Positions 1 to 7,845 of a stretch of 20,747 nt of DNA are shown one piece after another (the stretch's first letter is position 1; every line of letters begins with the position of its first letter). Location of the stretch: assembly GCA_016707685.1 (NCBI GenBank), contig JADJHE010000043.1, positions 1 to 20,747 of the forward strand, given 5' to 3'. The position numbers and the translations under genes were made by a program. The notes under the pieces are model-generated. The model did not search any database. It was not told the origin of the DNA and was given only the letters and a program-made list of their open reading frames with translations. This DNA comes from Bacteroidota bacterium. Lineage in GTDB: Bacteria > Bacteroidota > Bacteroidia > 2-12-FULL-35-15.

Positions 1-242
1 TTAGAAAAAATTGTTCTAAACAAGTTCCATGCTATAGAAATTTTGGATAAAGGAAATATTGTTATTGCAACACAATATTTTTTAAGTTCATCCATGGATT
101 CGACATCCAATTTTGAATCATTCAGTGCAAACAATATAATTTGATGTTTTTTAGACAATTCTTTTATTTGATTATATGCACGCAATTTATCCCCTTTGTC
201 AAGAGGATAAGGCACTCGCGATACTATAACCAATAATTTCAT
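1..242 (-). CDS. Glycosyltransferase, GT4-like, N-terminal part only (cut by window edge)
   Basis: Reading leftwards from an ATG at 240-242, the frame stays open for 80 codons to the window edge. It begins MKLLVIVSRVPYPLDKGDKL, the usual opening of GT4/GT-B glycosyltransferases of Bacteroidota: a first beta strand, then a P-x-P/GD.lR loop that receives the acceptor. It continues RAYNQIKELSKKHQI, the first helix and second strand of a Rossmann-like fold. Only the acceptor-side N-terminal domain is visible, so sugar and linkage cannot be told. Its ATG overlaps the stop of the preceding glycosyltransferase (ATGA at 239-242), which implies co-translation in one polysaccharide or LPS operon. The family call is good; the specific role is unknown. 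Confidence 0.8.
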   Translation of the reverse strand, partial: MKLLVIVSRVPYPLDKGDKLRAYNQIKELSKKHQIILFALNDSKLDVESMDELKKYCVAITIFPLSKISIAWNLFRTIFS

Positions 243-1437
243 TTTAATAAGTCTTTATAAAAATTAGACAATTGCTCACAAATAATTTTGTTATCGTATT
301 TGAATTCAATCAATTTTCTTGCGTTTGTACCCAGTAAATCAGCATCCACAGCATTCGTTGAACAATTAACTATTGCATCGCCAAACGCATTACTATCATT
401 AGCAATCAGAATATCTTTTCATGTTCGCAAACAATTCCTTCGGCCCCGATGGCTGTTGAAATAATTGTTTTTCCTAATGACATTCCTTCAATGATCTTAA
501 CTCGCATACCACCACCTGAAAACAATGGCACTAACATAATTGACTTCGAATTTATAAACTGCTGCGAATCAGCAACCTCACCAACAATAACAACATTTTG
601 CATTTTATAATCTAACAACCATTGTGGCATATTTCTACCAGCTAAATATAGTTTTAAATCAGGGTTTTTCTCTAACACTTTTAGCCAAACTTTTTCGAGA
701 ATCCATTTAATGCCTTCCGCATTTGGAATCCAATCCATAGAACCCAAATGGAATACACCCGGAAATTCTTGGACAGCTGAATCAATTTGGATATTCATCA
801 AATCTATTCCAAATGGAACATTCATGATTGGCAATTTACAACCATCCTTTTGAAATTGCAACCTATCAACTTCGGTAATAGATGCAATTGCATCGTATTT
901 ATTTAACATGTTTATTTCATAGGCTTTCAATCTATTCGCTAAAAGGTGCAAATACCATTTCTTTAGAGGATTAGCCGTATTTTTTGCTAAACGCTCCCAA
1001 ATTACATACTCAACATTATGTGCACGCAAAATAATTTTGGCAGTTGAATACTTCCGAATTACCTCCACGTATGGCGCAACAAACAACGACTCCAAGTGAA
1101 TAATATCAAATTTTTGCTTTTTTAAAATTTCAATTAATCTTTTTTCAAAGTTAGGTGAATAGAAACGAGCAATATTATACGAGGCATTTGTAAATAGATT
1201 AATAAAAGCAGCAACTGGTTTAACGGATGTATCAATAAAAACGGATTCGAAATCTGTCTTTAAACGGTAATGCTTGTCTAATTCTACCTCATTTATAGGA
1301 TGCTTGAATGTACTTATAGCAAACACTTTAACTGTATGCCCTTGTGCAATCAAACCTTGAGTAATACTATTCATAGCAATACTTCCACCATCATATGGTG
1401 GAAATGGCATTTTGCTGCAAATTTGTAAAACATTCAT
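239..1437 (-). CDS. GT4 family glycosyltransferase, frame interrupted by one missing base near 416-420
   Basis: Cytoplasmic GT-B glycosyltransferase, probably adding a sugar in LPS or surface-polysaccharide synthesis. The start at 1437 gives MNVLQICSKMPFPPYDGGS, with the glycine-rich acceptor loop. The C-terminal nucleotide-sugar domain shows a GGGMRVKIIEGMSLGKTIIS segment around residues 310-330, holding the conserved Glu of the family. The uninterrupted frame stops at 406, but the next frame continues sensibly as KDILIANDSNAFGDAIVNC to a stop at 239-241. One A is missing from the AAAAG run (minus strand, 416-419). Restored, the protein has about 399 residues, normal for the family. The stop overlaps the ATG of the next glycosyltransferase by four bases, which independently supports the repaired end. 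Confidence 0.88.
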
Positions 1438-1464
1438 GGTTCAATTGTATAAACTAGTATGTTA

Positions 1465-1472
1465 CAAATATA
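1465..1472 (-). promoter_or_regulatory. TAnnTTTG -7 element of the GT4 operon
   Basis: The minus strand reads TATATTTG, an exact match to the Bacteroidota -7 consensus, about 28 bases from the ATG at 1437. No clear TTTG -33 box is seen at the right spacing. It suggests the two glycosyltransferases have their own promoter, separate from the permease gene upstream. Confidence 0.55.
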
Positions 1473-1507
1473 ACAAATGCTGGATGCTTTTCGATAAATC
1501 TATGTCT

Positions 1508-2917
1508 TTACTTTTTTCGGATAAAAAACCTCTTAATCGGCTGAATATAGGCATCTGCATTAAACAAATTACTATCCGAAGTTGCCTTGTAAGTGAGGAA
1601 GATGCCTACAGGAAGTAAAATAATAGTGGCTAGCCACATTCCTTGATAAGGAGGGATTGCTCCTTCTTTGGCTAATTTTTCCCCAGTAATTGAAAGAATA
1701 TGAAATAGTAAGAAAAAAATAATAGACACAACCATTGGCATTCCTAAGCCTCCTTTTCGAATAATGGCACCCAATGGTGCACCAATAAAAAAAAGCACTA
1801 CGCAGGCAATGGACAATGTGAATTTTCGATGCCATTCTGTGTTAAATCGGTCTACCGAAAAAACATCTGACTCATAATCACTACTAACGGATTCGGTATA
1901 TGCTTTTGCACTTCTGGCAATATTTGATGCTATTTCGATTGCATTTAATTTTTGTGCTTTTGATAAATCATAAAAGCTTAAATTGTTTTTTACATCTTCC
2001 TTTTTTCCGGTTAGTAAAGTCGATTTAGAATAATAAGTCTGATTTAACTGCTTTCCAAATTCAAATTTTCGCTTTTCAATTTTCATTTTCAAGGAATCAA
2101 CCACACTGTTTAATTGTGATAAATTCATCATTTGAGCATTGTTCTTAAATAAAGCCTCGTCTGTTCTCGACATTTTAAACTCCGACAAATCAAATCGAAT
2201 AATTCGCTGTTCAAATTTATCGCGAATCAAAGGATGTGTTTCTGCATCTTTAGCATTATCTGCCATTTCTTTATAACTAACACCATTCTGCAGCGTAATT
2301 ACTAAAAACATCTTATCTGGTGTTTGTTCCATCACACCTGTTTCAGCAGACAAAACAATATTATTACCTTGCATCGCACGATGATCATAGATCATGATAT
2401 CACGCAATGTTTTACCATCTTTATCCTTCTTACCAACTCGAATACTAAATCCTTCTAAACTATTATTAAAAACACCATCTTTAAACAACAGTGCAGGCTT
2501 CGATTCTCGAACATCGTACAATAATGAACCTGCTTTTAAATTCGTATATGGTAGAATATTATTTGAAAAATAAAATGCCAACAAAGCAATGATGGAAGTA
2601 AACATAAAAAGAGGAAACATTATTTTTTGAAGAGATAAACCAGCACTTTTCATTGCTGTTAGCTCAAAATGTTCTCCCAAATTACCAAAAGTCATTAAAG
2701 AGGATAATAAAATTGCTAATGGTAATGCTGTTGGAATTGTAGTAAGTGAGAAATAAAAAAACAACTCTGATAACACGCCTGCACCTAGCCCTTTACCCAC
2801 AAAATCATCTATATACTTGAATATAAACATCATAAAAAAAACAAACATTGAAATGAAGAATGTCATAACAAAGGGTCCTAAATATGATTTTAATATAAAT
2901 CGGTGAAGCGTTTTCAT
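1508..2917 (-). CDS. LptF/LptG-family permease (lipopolysaccharide export ABC transporter membrane subunit)
   Basis: Inner-membrane subunit of the Lpt transporter, which extracts LPS from the inner membrane and passes it to the periplasmic bridge, powered by LptB. The 469-residue protein has the YjgP/YjgQ layout. Three N-terminal membrane segments lie roughly at residues 14-34, 60-80 and 98-120. A hydrophilic periplasmic beta-jellyroll-like region covers about 125-360, and three C-terminal segments lie at about 362-385, 392-412 and 424-446. The signature region after TM2 reads GNLGEHFELTAMKSAGLSL, the coupling-helix stretch that contacts LptB in this family. It is longer than E. coli LptF/G (about 360), as is common in Bacteroidota. 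From sequence alone I cannot choose between LptF and LptG. It is divergent from the GT39 gene and lies beside glycosyltransferases, consistent with envelope glycolipid work. Confidence 0.9.
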   Translation of the reverse strand: MKTLHRFILKSYLGPFVMTFFISMFVFFMMFIFKYIDDFVGKGLGAGVLSELFFYFSLTTIPTALPLAILLSSLMTFGNLGEHFELTAMKSAGLSLQKIMFPLFMFTSIIALLAFYFSNNILPYTNLKAGSLLYDVRESKPALLFKDGVFNNSLEGFSIRVGKKDKDGKTLRDIMIYDHRAMQGNNIVLSAETGVMEQTPDKMFLVITLQNGVSYKEMADNAKDAETHPLIRDKFEQRIIRFDLSEFKMSRTDEALFKNNAQMMNLSQLNSVVDSLKMKIEKRKFEFGKQLNQTYYSKSTLLTGKKEDVKNNLSFYDLSKAQKLNAIEIASNIARSAKAYTESVSSDYESDVFSVDRFNTEWHRKFTLSIACVVLFFIGAPLGAIIRKGGLGMPMVVSIIFFLLFHILSITGEKLAKEGAIPPYQGMWLATIILLPVGIFLTYKATSDSNLFNADAYIQPIKRFFIRKK

Positions 2918-2935
2918 TTACAGGTTTAAGGCCAA

Positions 2936-2943
2936 CAAATATA
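2936..2943 (-). promoter_or_regulatory. TAnnTTTG -7 element of the lptF/G-like gene
   Basis: The minus strand reads TATATTTG, 18 bases upstream of the ATG at 2917. It implies an mRNA leader of roughly a dozen bases. It lies within 14 bases of the divergent element on the plus strand. Confidence 0.55.
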
Positions 2944-2956
2944 ACAAATACTGTGC

Positions 2957-2964
2957 TATATTTG
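2957..2964 (+). promoter_or_regulatory. TAnnTTTG -7 element of the GT39-like gene
   Basis: TATATTTG matches the Bacteroidota -7 consensus exactly and ends 21 bases before the ATG at 2986. A -33 TTTG at the usual distance is not present. Together with the minus-strand element it forms a compact divergent promoter. Confidence 0.55.
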
Positions 2965-2985
2965 TGATGTTTAAATTTAAGTTCA

Positions 2986-4449
2986 ATGTCTTCAATAAAA
3001 AACATTTTTTCGAGCAAAACACTTCCCTTTTGGCTGTTCACTATTTCAGCTATATTAATATTAACGATTTCACAACTTATTCAGGATGGTGTTTTTATGG
3101 ATGGGATGCTTTATATCAGTGTTAGTAAAAATCTTGCGGATGGAATGGGGACTTTTTGGGAGCCTCATTTTAGTAAAACGGTTATGACTGTTTTTAGAGA
3201 GCAACCACCACTCTACTTCGGTATGCTTGCTATTTTTTTTAAAGTATTTGGCTCTAGTATGTATGTGGAGCGTTTATACTGTTTTATATGCTTTGTACTT
3301 ACACTAATTTATATTCATAAAATATGGAAAGCTATTTTCTATAAAGAAGAAGGTATTGCTAAAAACAGCTGGTTACCAGTTCTCTTCTTTGCATCTATTC
3401 CTGTTTGCTTTTGGGCATATGCAAATCATGTAGAAGAAACAGTGATGACATTATTCGCCACCATGTCTGTTTATTATTTAAGCAAAGCATTATTTAAAAA
3501 CGAACGACTTGTATTCAATATCCTTTTAGCGGGTATTTGCGTATTCCTCTCCAGCTTAACAAAAGGAATTCAAGGTATGTTTCCTATGGGCGGGGTGTTT
3601 TTATACTGGCTTGTGAAAAAAGATTTTACATTCAAAAAAAATGTTATTTACTCTACCCTTCTGGTTGCAACACCTTTTCTTATTTATGGATTATTCATTT
3701 TAGCCAATCCTCACATTTTTGAGGTAATAAAACTTTATTTAGAAAACAGACTTGGAATTGCATTTAAAGGAACAATGCACAACACAACAGATAATCGATT
3801 TGAGATAATGATTCGATTATTTACAGAACTAATTCCAATGTTAGGCTTAATGCTTATCATTTTTCTTGTACACAAAAAATCAAATCCAAATTCAACTGTT
3901 AGTCGTGTTTATAAAACAGAAACCTTATGGTTTTTATTAATAGGATTCTCTGGATCTGTTCCACTAATGAGTACATTAGAGCAAAGAGGATTTTACCTTT
4001 TAACTTCACTTCCATTTTTTGCGTTAGCTGGTGCAACATTAATCGCAAATCCAATCGCACAATTAGTTGAATCCATAAAAACGAGCAACAAGTCCTTTAA
4101 ATATACAAAATGGGTTATGACCATTATTATAATCGGTTCTACAGCTTACACGCTTTCATGTATGGGTAAAGCTAAACGTGATAAAGAAATGCTACATGAT
4201 GTATACGCCTTAGGCACGGTTATTCCAAGAGGAGAAAAATTAGGCATACCTTTACAAATGTGGGAAAAATGGAATTTTCAAACTTATATGGTTCGTTTTA
4301 ACTACATAAGTTTGGATGCATACACAGCTACGAATAAATTCTTTGCAATTGACAAAGGACTTTCAAAAGAGCTAATTCCTCCTGGCTATGAATTGTATCC
4401 TTTAAAAACAGAATATCTCGATTTGTATATTCTTAAAAACAAGCAATAA
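2986..4449 (+). CDS. GT39/ArnT-like integral membrane glycosyltransferase (GT-C fold)
   Basis: Probable polyprenyl-phosphate-sugar-dependent transferase working at the periplasmic face of the inner membrane on a lipid or glycan. The 487-residue protein begins with a hydrophobic helix (about 14-32), followed by the first periplasmic loop QDGVFMDGMLYISVSKNL. Asp39 there sits where GT-C enzymes of the ArnT/PMT type keep their catalytic acid. The REQPPLYF stretch at 71-78 is the PP(L/H)Y element of the same loop. Further hydrophobic segments spread to about residue 390, and a hydrophilic periplasmic tail covers about 400-487. The GT2 gene 38 bases downstream resembles enzymes that make the polyprenyl-phosphate-sugar donor, so the two may work as a pair. 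Family call firm; sugar and acceptor unknown. Confidence 0.85.
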   Translation: MSSIKNIFSSKTLPFWLFTISAILILTISQLIQDGVFMDGMLYISVSKNLADGMGTFWEPHFSKTVMTVFREQPPLYFGMLAIFFKVFGSSMYVERLYCFICFVLTLIYIHKIWKAIFYKEEGIAKNSWLPVLFFASIPVCFWAYANHVEETVMTLFATMSVYYLSKALFKNERLVFNILLAGICVFLSSLTKGIQGMFPMGGVFLYWLVKKDFTFKKNVIYSTLLVATPFLIYGLFILANPHIFEVIKLYLENRLGIAFKGTMHNTTDNRFEIMIRLFTELIPMLGLMLIIFLVHKKSNPNSTVSRVYKTETLWFLLIGFSGSVPLMSTLEQRGFYLLTSLPFFALAGATLIANPIAQLVESIKTSNKSFKYTKWVMTIIIIGSTAYTLSCMGKAKRDKEMLHDVYALGTVIPRGEKLGIPLQMWEKWNFQTYMVRFNYISLDAYTATNKFFAIDKGLSKELIPPGYELYPLKTEYLDLYILKNKQ

Positions 4450-4463
4450 ATCGCATTTTTTAC

Positions 4464-4471
4464 TATTTTTG
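4464..4471 (+). promoter_or_regulatory. Possible -7 element of the GT2 gene
   Basis: TATTTTTG fits TAnnTTTG and ends 16 bases before the ATG at 4488. It would give the GT2 gene a start of its own in addition to read-through from the GT39 gene. The T-rich context makes chance matches fairly easy. Confidence 0.35.
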
Positions 4472-4487
4472 AGCAAATTATAAAGAA

Positions 4488-5237
4488 ATGATTAAGAATA
4501 AAAAAGTTGTTGTTGTTCTTCCTGCATACAATGCAGCGCTTACACTTGAAAAAACATACAATGAAATTCCATTTGACATTGTAGATGAAGTTGTGTTGGT
4601 TGATGATGTAAGTAAGGATAATACCATTGAAGTTGCTAAACGCATTGGAATTAAGCACATTGTTCAACATCAAAAAAACAGAGGTTATGGTGGAAATCAA
4701 AAATCGTGTTACGACAAAGCCTTAGAATTAGGAGGCGACATTGTCATAATGCTTCACCCTGATTACCAATACACTCCACTGTTAATACAATCGATGGCGC
4801 ATATTATAGCGAATGATTTATACCCAGCAGTATTTGGTTCGCGTATTTTAGGAAAAGGTGCATTAAAAGGTGGGATGCCACTTTATAAATATTTCTTCAA
4901 CAGATGTTTAACACTTACTCAAAACATTCTAATTAATCAAAAATTATCTGAATACCATACTGGTTATAGAGCATTTTCAAGAGAAATTTTGGAAACTGTA
5001 AACTATGAAGCAAATGATGATGACTTTGTATTTGACAATGAAATGATTTCTCAAGTATTTATGGCAGGATTCGAAATTGCTGAAATTACTTGTCCTACAA
5101 AATATTTTGAAGAAGCATCTTCTATCAACTTCTCTCGAAGTATGAAGTATGGATTGGGCGTTTTACGTGTTTCATTTACTCATTTCTTCTACAAGCTTGG
5201 TCTTAATAAATCCAAGATTTATGATAAAAGAAAATAA
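4488..5237 (+). CDS. Glycosyltransferase family 2 (dolichyl/polyprenyl-phosphate sugar synthase-like)
   Basis: GT-A-fold transferase of 249 residues. The nucleotide-binding start VVVVLPAYNAALTLEKTY (7-24) is followed by VDDVSKDNT (38-46), the DDxSxDxT motif that binds UDP or GDP. NRGYGGNQKS (64-73) and MLHPDYQY (88-95), the metal-binding DxD equivalent around Asp92, come next. HTGYRAFSREIL (about 157-168) matches the acceptor-side signature common in DPM1-like enzymes. There is no C-terminal membrane pair, so it resembles soluble dolichyl-phosphate-mannose synthase-type proteins rather than ArnC/GtrB. It likely charges a polyprenyl phosphate with a sugar, and the GT39-like gene just upstream is a plausible user. 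A strong terminator follows at once, marking the end of this transcription unit. Confidence 0.85.
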   Translation: MIKNKKVVVVLPAYNAALTLEKTYNEIPFDIVDEVVLVDDVSKDNTIEVAKRIGIKHIVQHQKNRGYGGNQKSCYDKALELGGDIVIMLHPDYQYTPLLIQSMAHIIANDLYPAVFGSRILGKGALKGGMPLYKYFFNRCLTLTQNILINQKLSEYHTGYRAFSREILETVNYEANDDDFVFDNEMISQVFMAGFEIAEITCPTKYFEEASSINFSRSMKYGLGVLRVSFTHFFYKLGLNKSKIYDKRK

Positions 5238-5239
5238 TA

Positions 5240-5271
5240 AAAAATCCCGAAATTAATTTTCGGGATTTTTT
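5240..5271 (+). terminator. Rho-independent terminator after the GT2 gene
   Basis: A perfect inverted repeat with arms AAAAATCCCGAAA and TTTCGGGATTTTT is separated by a short AT-rich loop and ends in a T-run. It starts two bases after the GT2 stop codon. The flanking A-run would let it act on the opposite strand as well. Confidence 0.88.
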
Positions 5272-5313
5272 ATGGAATCTGTTTTTTTAAGCATCTTCAT
5301 CATAAAACCAATA

Positions 5314-5880
5314 ATGATGAACGCAATCCACAACACAAAAATTACGATTCCAAAACCCTGCCACGAAAATTGGAATCAAATGACACCTAATGAAAAAGGT
5401 GCATTTTGTCAAAAATGTTGCAAAACAGTGGTAGACTTTACCTCTAAAACAACGGAGGAGATTATAACAGCCTTAACAACAAAAAAACAGGAAAAGGTTT
5501 GTGGAAGGTTCAACAACAACCAAATTTCGAGTCCACCCATACAATTGCAAATCCCTAGAAATCTATTGCCAAAAAACATTCCGATGTACAAAGCCTTTGC
5601 AATTGCATTGTTTATTTCATTTGGAAGTGCTTTGTTTAGTTGTTCTACTCATAAAGGTCAAACGATGGGAGATGTTGCCATTATTGATTCTGCAGAAATA
5701 ACAAATCAATCAACTATTAAACAATTGGAAACACAACATTTACTTGGAGATACTATTCTTGTTATTGAAACACCCGATTCAACAGCCTTAGAACCGAAGA
5801 TGGGCGAAATACGAATAATTCCACCAGTAATTCCCGAAGAAAAGCAAATAAAAATGGGAAAAGTAAAAATTGAGAAATAA
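5314..5880 (+). CDS. Membrane-anchored protein with N-terminal cysteine domain ('CHENW/MTPNEKG' family), unknown function
   Basis: A 188-residue protein when started at the ATG at 5314 (or 5317). An earlier in-frame ATG at 5272 lies at the edge of the upstream terminator and adds unlikely residues. The N-terminal cytoplasmic part shows PKPCHENWNQMTPNEKGAFC and then QKCCKTVVDFT and VCGRF. Cysteines lie at about 16, 32, 35, 36 and 63, and the pattern is widespread at the N-terminus of Bacteroidota membrane proteins and looks metal-binding. A single hydrophobic segment follows at about 91-110. The exported tail carries three short repeats: MGDVAI (118-123), MGEIRI (163-168) and MGKVKI (181-186). 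I do not know its function. Some relatives carry TonB-like or carrier modules, but none is visible here. It stands alone between two terminators. Confidence 0.72.
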   Translation: MMNAIHNTKITIPKPCHENWNQMTPNEKGAFCQKCCKTVVDFTSKTTEEIITALTTKKQEKVCGRFNNNQISSPPIQLQIPRNLLPKNIPMYKAFAIALFISFGSALFSCSTHKGQTMGDVAIIDSAEITNQSTIKQLETQHLLGDTILVIETPDSTALEPKMGEIRIIPPVIPEEKQIKMGKVKIEK

Positions 5881-5881
5881 A

Positions 5882-5912
5882 AAAATCCCCTTCAAATTTT
5901 GAAGGGGATTTT
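5882..5912. terminator. Bidirectional terminator between convergent genes
   Basis: AAAATCCCCTTC and GAAGGGGATTTT form a long stem with a small AT loop. An A-run lies on the left and a T-run on the right, so it can end transcripts from both sides. It sits directly after the stop at 5880 (plus) and four bases beyond the stop of the minus-strand gene at 5916. Confidence 0.88.
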
Positions 5913-5915
5913 CAT

Positions 5916-6407
5916 TTATTCCGTTTTTGGTTGCTCAACTGCAGTAGAGTCTTTAGGAACAGCTACAGGCTTGGGTTGAGGTTTTGCCTTTTTCTTGTTT
6001 TTTTGAGTGCCAGCAAATTTGTATGTCGCAACAACTTTACCTTTCTTACGTGTTGTGAGGGTTCCAACTATCTTATCGTCATCTACTGAACCTTCCCATG
6101 AAAAACGTTCTTGTGTTTCTTCATTTTTTGATTCAAGAGAAAATTTCACAATAGCTTTACCTGATGTAGAATCTACTTCATATTCATAATCTGCTTGAGT
6201 GGGTAAACCTGCCAATCCCATAAATACAGATTTGTATTTCCCTAACATAAAGCTTACTTCATCTTTTTGAGGTTCTGCTTTTTTCTTTTGCTCTTCAAGA
6301 GTTAATGTTATAGTAAATATTTTACCGTCAACAGGACTTTTCTTTTTAGCTTGAGCAAATGCACTGCTAGTAGCAATTACGAATGCTATTACAATTAACT
6401 TTCTCAT
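5916..6407 (-). CDS. Small exported protein of unknown function
   Basis: A 163-residue protein with a clear Sec signal peptide: MRKLIVIAFVIATSSAFAQA, predicted cleavage after the AFA-Q region near residue 19. The mature part begins with a lysine-rich stretch and then has alternating strands (DGKIFTITLTLEEQ; YEYEVDSTSGKAIVKFSLES; VGTLTTRKKGKVVATYKFAG). It resembles a small lipocalin-like or beta-sandwich domain. The tail is disordered, rich in Lys and Pro (residues about 134-163). I do not recognise a named family. The ATG is two bases after the stop of the micro-lipoprotein gene, so the two are almost certainly co-translated and transcribed with the PLP-enzyme gene upstream. Confidence 0.7.
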   Translation of the reverse strand: MRKLIVIAFVIATSSAFAQAKKKSPVDGKIFTITLTLEEQKKKAEPQKDEVSFMLGKYKSVFMGLAGLPTQADYEYEVDSTSGKAIVKFSLESKNEETQERFSWEGSVDDDKIVGTLTTRKKGKVVATYKFAGTQKNKKKAKPQPKPVAVPKDSTAVEQPKTE

Positions 6408-6409
6408 GA

Positions 6410-6538
6410 TTATAAGAATCCTCCCATTTCAGTTTTAACTCTGTGTCTGTTGCCTTGGCAATCCTTACGGCCACCACAAGAACTCATAATAATAGTTACA
6501 GCTAAAATAGCCCCAACAAATGCAAGTGTTTTTTTCAT
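6410..6538 (-). CDS. 42-residue lipoprotein, unknown function
   Basis: A very short ORF starting at the ATG at 6536-6538 encodes a lipoprotein. A lysine-starting hydrophobic signal (MKKTLAFVGAILAVTIIMSS) leads into the lipobox cysteine, with C-GGRKDCQGNRHRVKTEMGGFL as the mature peptide of about 22 residues. A second cysteine, several Arg/Lys/His and a hydrophobic end remain. It lies 24 bases after the stop of the PLP-enzyme gene and 2 bases before the next ATG, an arrangement expected of a real operon gene rather than a chance ORF. Similar tiny lipoproteins with a charged tail occur in Bacteroidota without known roles. The reading as lipoprotein is direct from sequence; any link with the enzyme is inference. 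Confidence 0.68.
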   Translation of the reverse strand: MKKTLAFVGAILAVTIIMSSCGGRKDCQGNRHRVKTEMGGFL

Positions 6539-6562
6539 TTAGATAGTAGTTTTAATAATAAA

Positions 6563-7807
6563 TTAAAATGCAGCAATTTTATCCGACATGTATTGTCCAG
6601 ATTTTAATTTCCCTACAATTTTAGAGAAACATTCAATTGTATAATTAACATGTTCCATTGTATGAGCCGCTGTAGGAATCAAACGTAAAATAATCATCCC
6701 TTTAGGTACAACAGGATAAACGACCATTGAACAGAAAATATTGTAATTCTCGCGTAAATCTAAAATTAAGTTTGTTGCTTCTGGAATTGAACCATTCATG
6801 TATACTGGTGTTACACATGAATTTGTTTCACCAATTTCGAAACCTGCATTTTTTAAACCTGATTGTAATGCATTGGTGATTTCCCATAATTTATTTTTCA
6901 ATTCAGGCTTTGTACGCATTAATTCCAAACGCTTTAATGCTCCCACCACTAATGGCATTGGCAAAGCTTTTGCGAAAATTTGAGAACGCATGTTGTATCG
7001 TAAGTATTCAACAATTTGCTCATCGCTAGAAATAAAACCACCGATTAATGCAAATGATTTTGCAAATGTTCCAAAATAAATATCAATTCCATCTTGGCAA
7101 CCTTGCTCCTGACCTGTTCCACCACCTGTTGCACCCAAAGTACCAATGCCATGAGCATCATCAACAAATAAACGGAAGTTGAATTTTTTCTTTAATGCAA
7201 CAATCTCTTTTAATTTACCTTGATCACCGCGCATTCCAAAAACTCCTTCTGTAATCACTAAAATAGATCCATTTTGTGCTTCTGCTAGCTTTGTAGCGCG
7301 TTCCAATTGTTTTTCGCAATCAGCAATGTCGTTGTGCTTAAACACATAACGCTTGCCCATGTGTAAACGAACACCATCTAAAATACATGCATGAGATTCT
7401 GCATCGTATACGATAACATCGTGACGATCAACTAAACAATCAATAGCCGAAACCATTGCTTGGTATCCGAAATTACAAAGAATAGTATCTTGTTTTTGAA
7501 CAAATGCTGACAATTCTGACTCTAATTGCTCATGATAATTTGAGTTCCCACTCATCATTCGAGCCCCCATTGGCATTGCAAAACCGAAATTAGCTGCAGC
7601 ATCCGCATCCGCTTTACGAACTTCTGGATGATTTGCTAAACCCAAATAATTATTTAAACTCCAATTTAAACGCTCTTTCCCTCTAAATGTCATATTTGGA
7701 CCAATATCCCCTTCTAACTTTGGGAATGTAAAATAGCCATGTGATTCTTTCGCGTGCATACCAATTGGGCCACGATTTGCTTTTATTTTTTCAAATAAAT
7801 CTTTCAT
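6563..7807 (-). CDS. PLP-dependent alpha-oxoamine synthase family enzyme (KBL/AONS/serine palmitoyltransferase-like)
   Basis: Cytosolic fold-type I PLP enzyme of 414 residues that should condense an amino acid with an acyl thioester, releasing CO2. Visible features: NNYLGLANHPEV (52-63); YDAESHACILDGVRLHMGK (134-152) with His139, the ring-stacking residue of the family; FVDDAHGIGTLG (214-225), where Asp217 and His219 contact the cofactor; and GTFAKSFALIGGF (246-258) with Lys250 as the Schiff-base lysine. Annotation pipelines call such proteins 2-amino-3-ketobutyrate CoA ligase, 8-amino-7-oxononanoate synthase or serine palmitoyltransferase. The substrate cannot be fixed by eye. No bio genes or threonine dehydrogenase are beside it, so a sphingolipid or sulfonolipid (cysteate acyl transfer) role is possible. 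A well-formed promoter precedes it, and it heads a three-gene operon. Confidence 0.87.
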   Translation of the reverse strand: MKDLFEKIKANRGPIGMHAKESHGYFTFPKLEGDIGPNMTFRGKERLNWSLNNYLGLANHPEVRKADADAAANFGFAMPMGARMMSGNSNYHEQLESELSAFVQKQDTILCNFGYQAMVSAIDCLVDRHDVIVYDAESHACILDGVRLHMGKRYVFKHNDIADCEKQLERATKLAEAQNGSILVITEGVFGMRGDQGKLKEIVALKKKFNFRLFVDDAHGIGTLGATGGGTGQEQGCQDGIDIYFGTFAKSFALIGGFISSDEQIVEYLRYNMRSQIFAKALPMPLVVGALKRLELMRTKPELKNKLWEITNALQSGLKNAGFEIGETNSCVTPVYMNGSIPEATNLILDLRENYNIFCSMVVYPVVPKGMIILRLIPTAAHTMEHVNYTIECFSKIVGKLKSGQYMSDKIAAF

Positions 7808-7845
7808 TTTATCGTTTGGGTTTTGTGAATTATAAAATTAAAGCG

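Noticed and set aside
5272..5313. Upstream ATG at 5272 as start of the cysteine-domain protein.
   Set aside because: It abuts the GT2 terminator and the added residues do not belong to the conserved N-terminus, which begins near the ATGs at 5314/5317.
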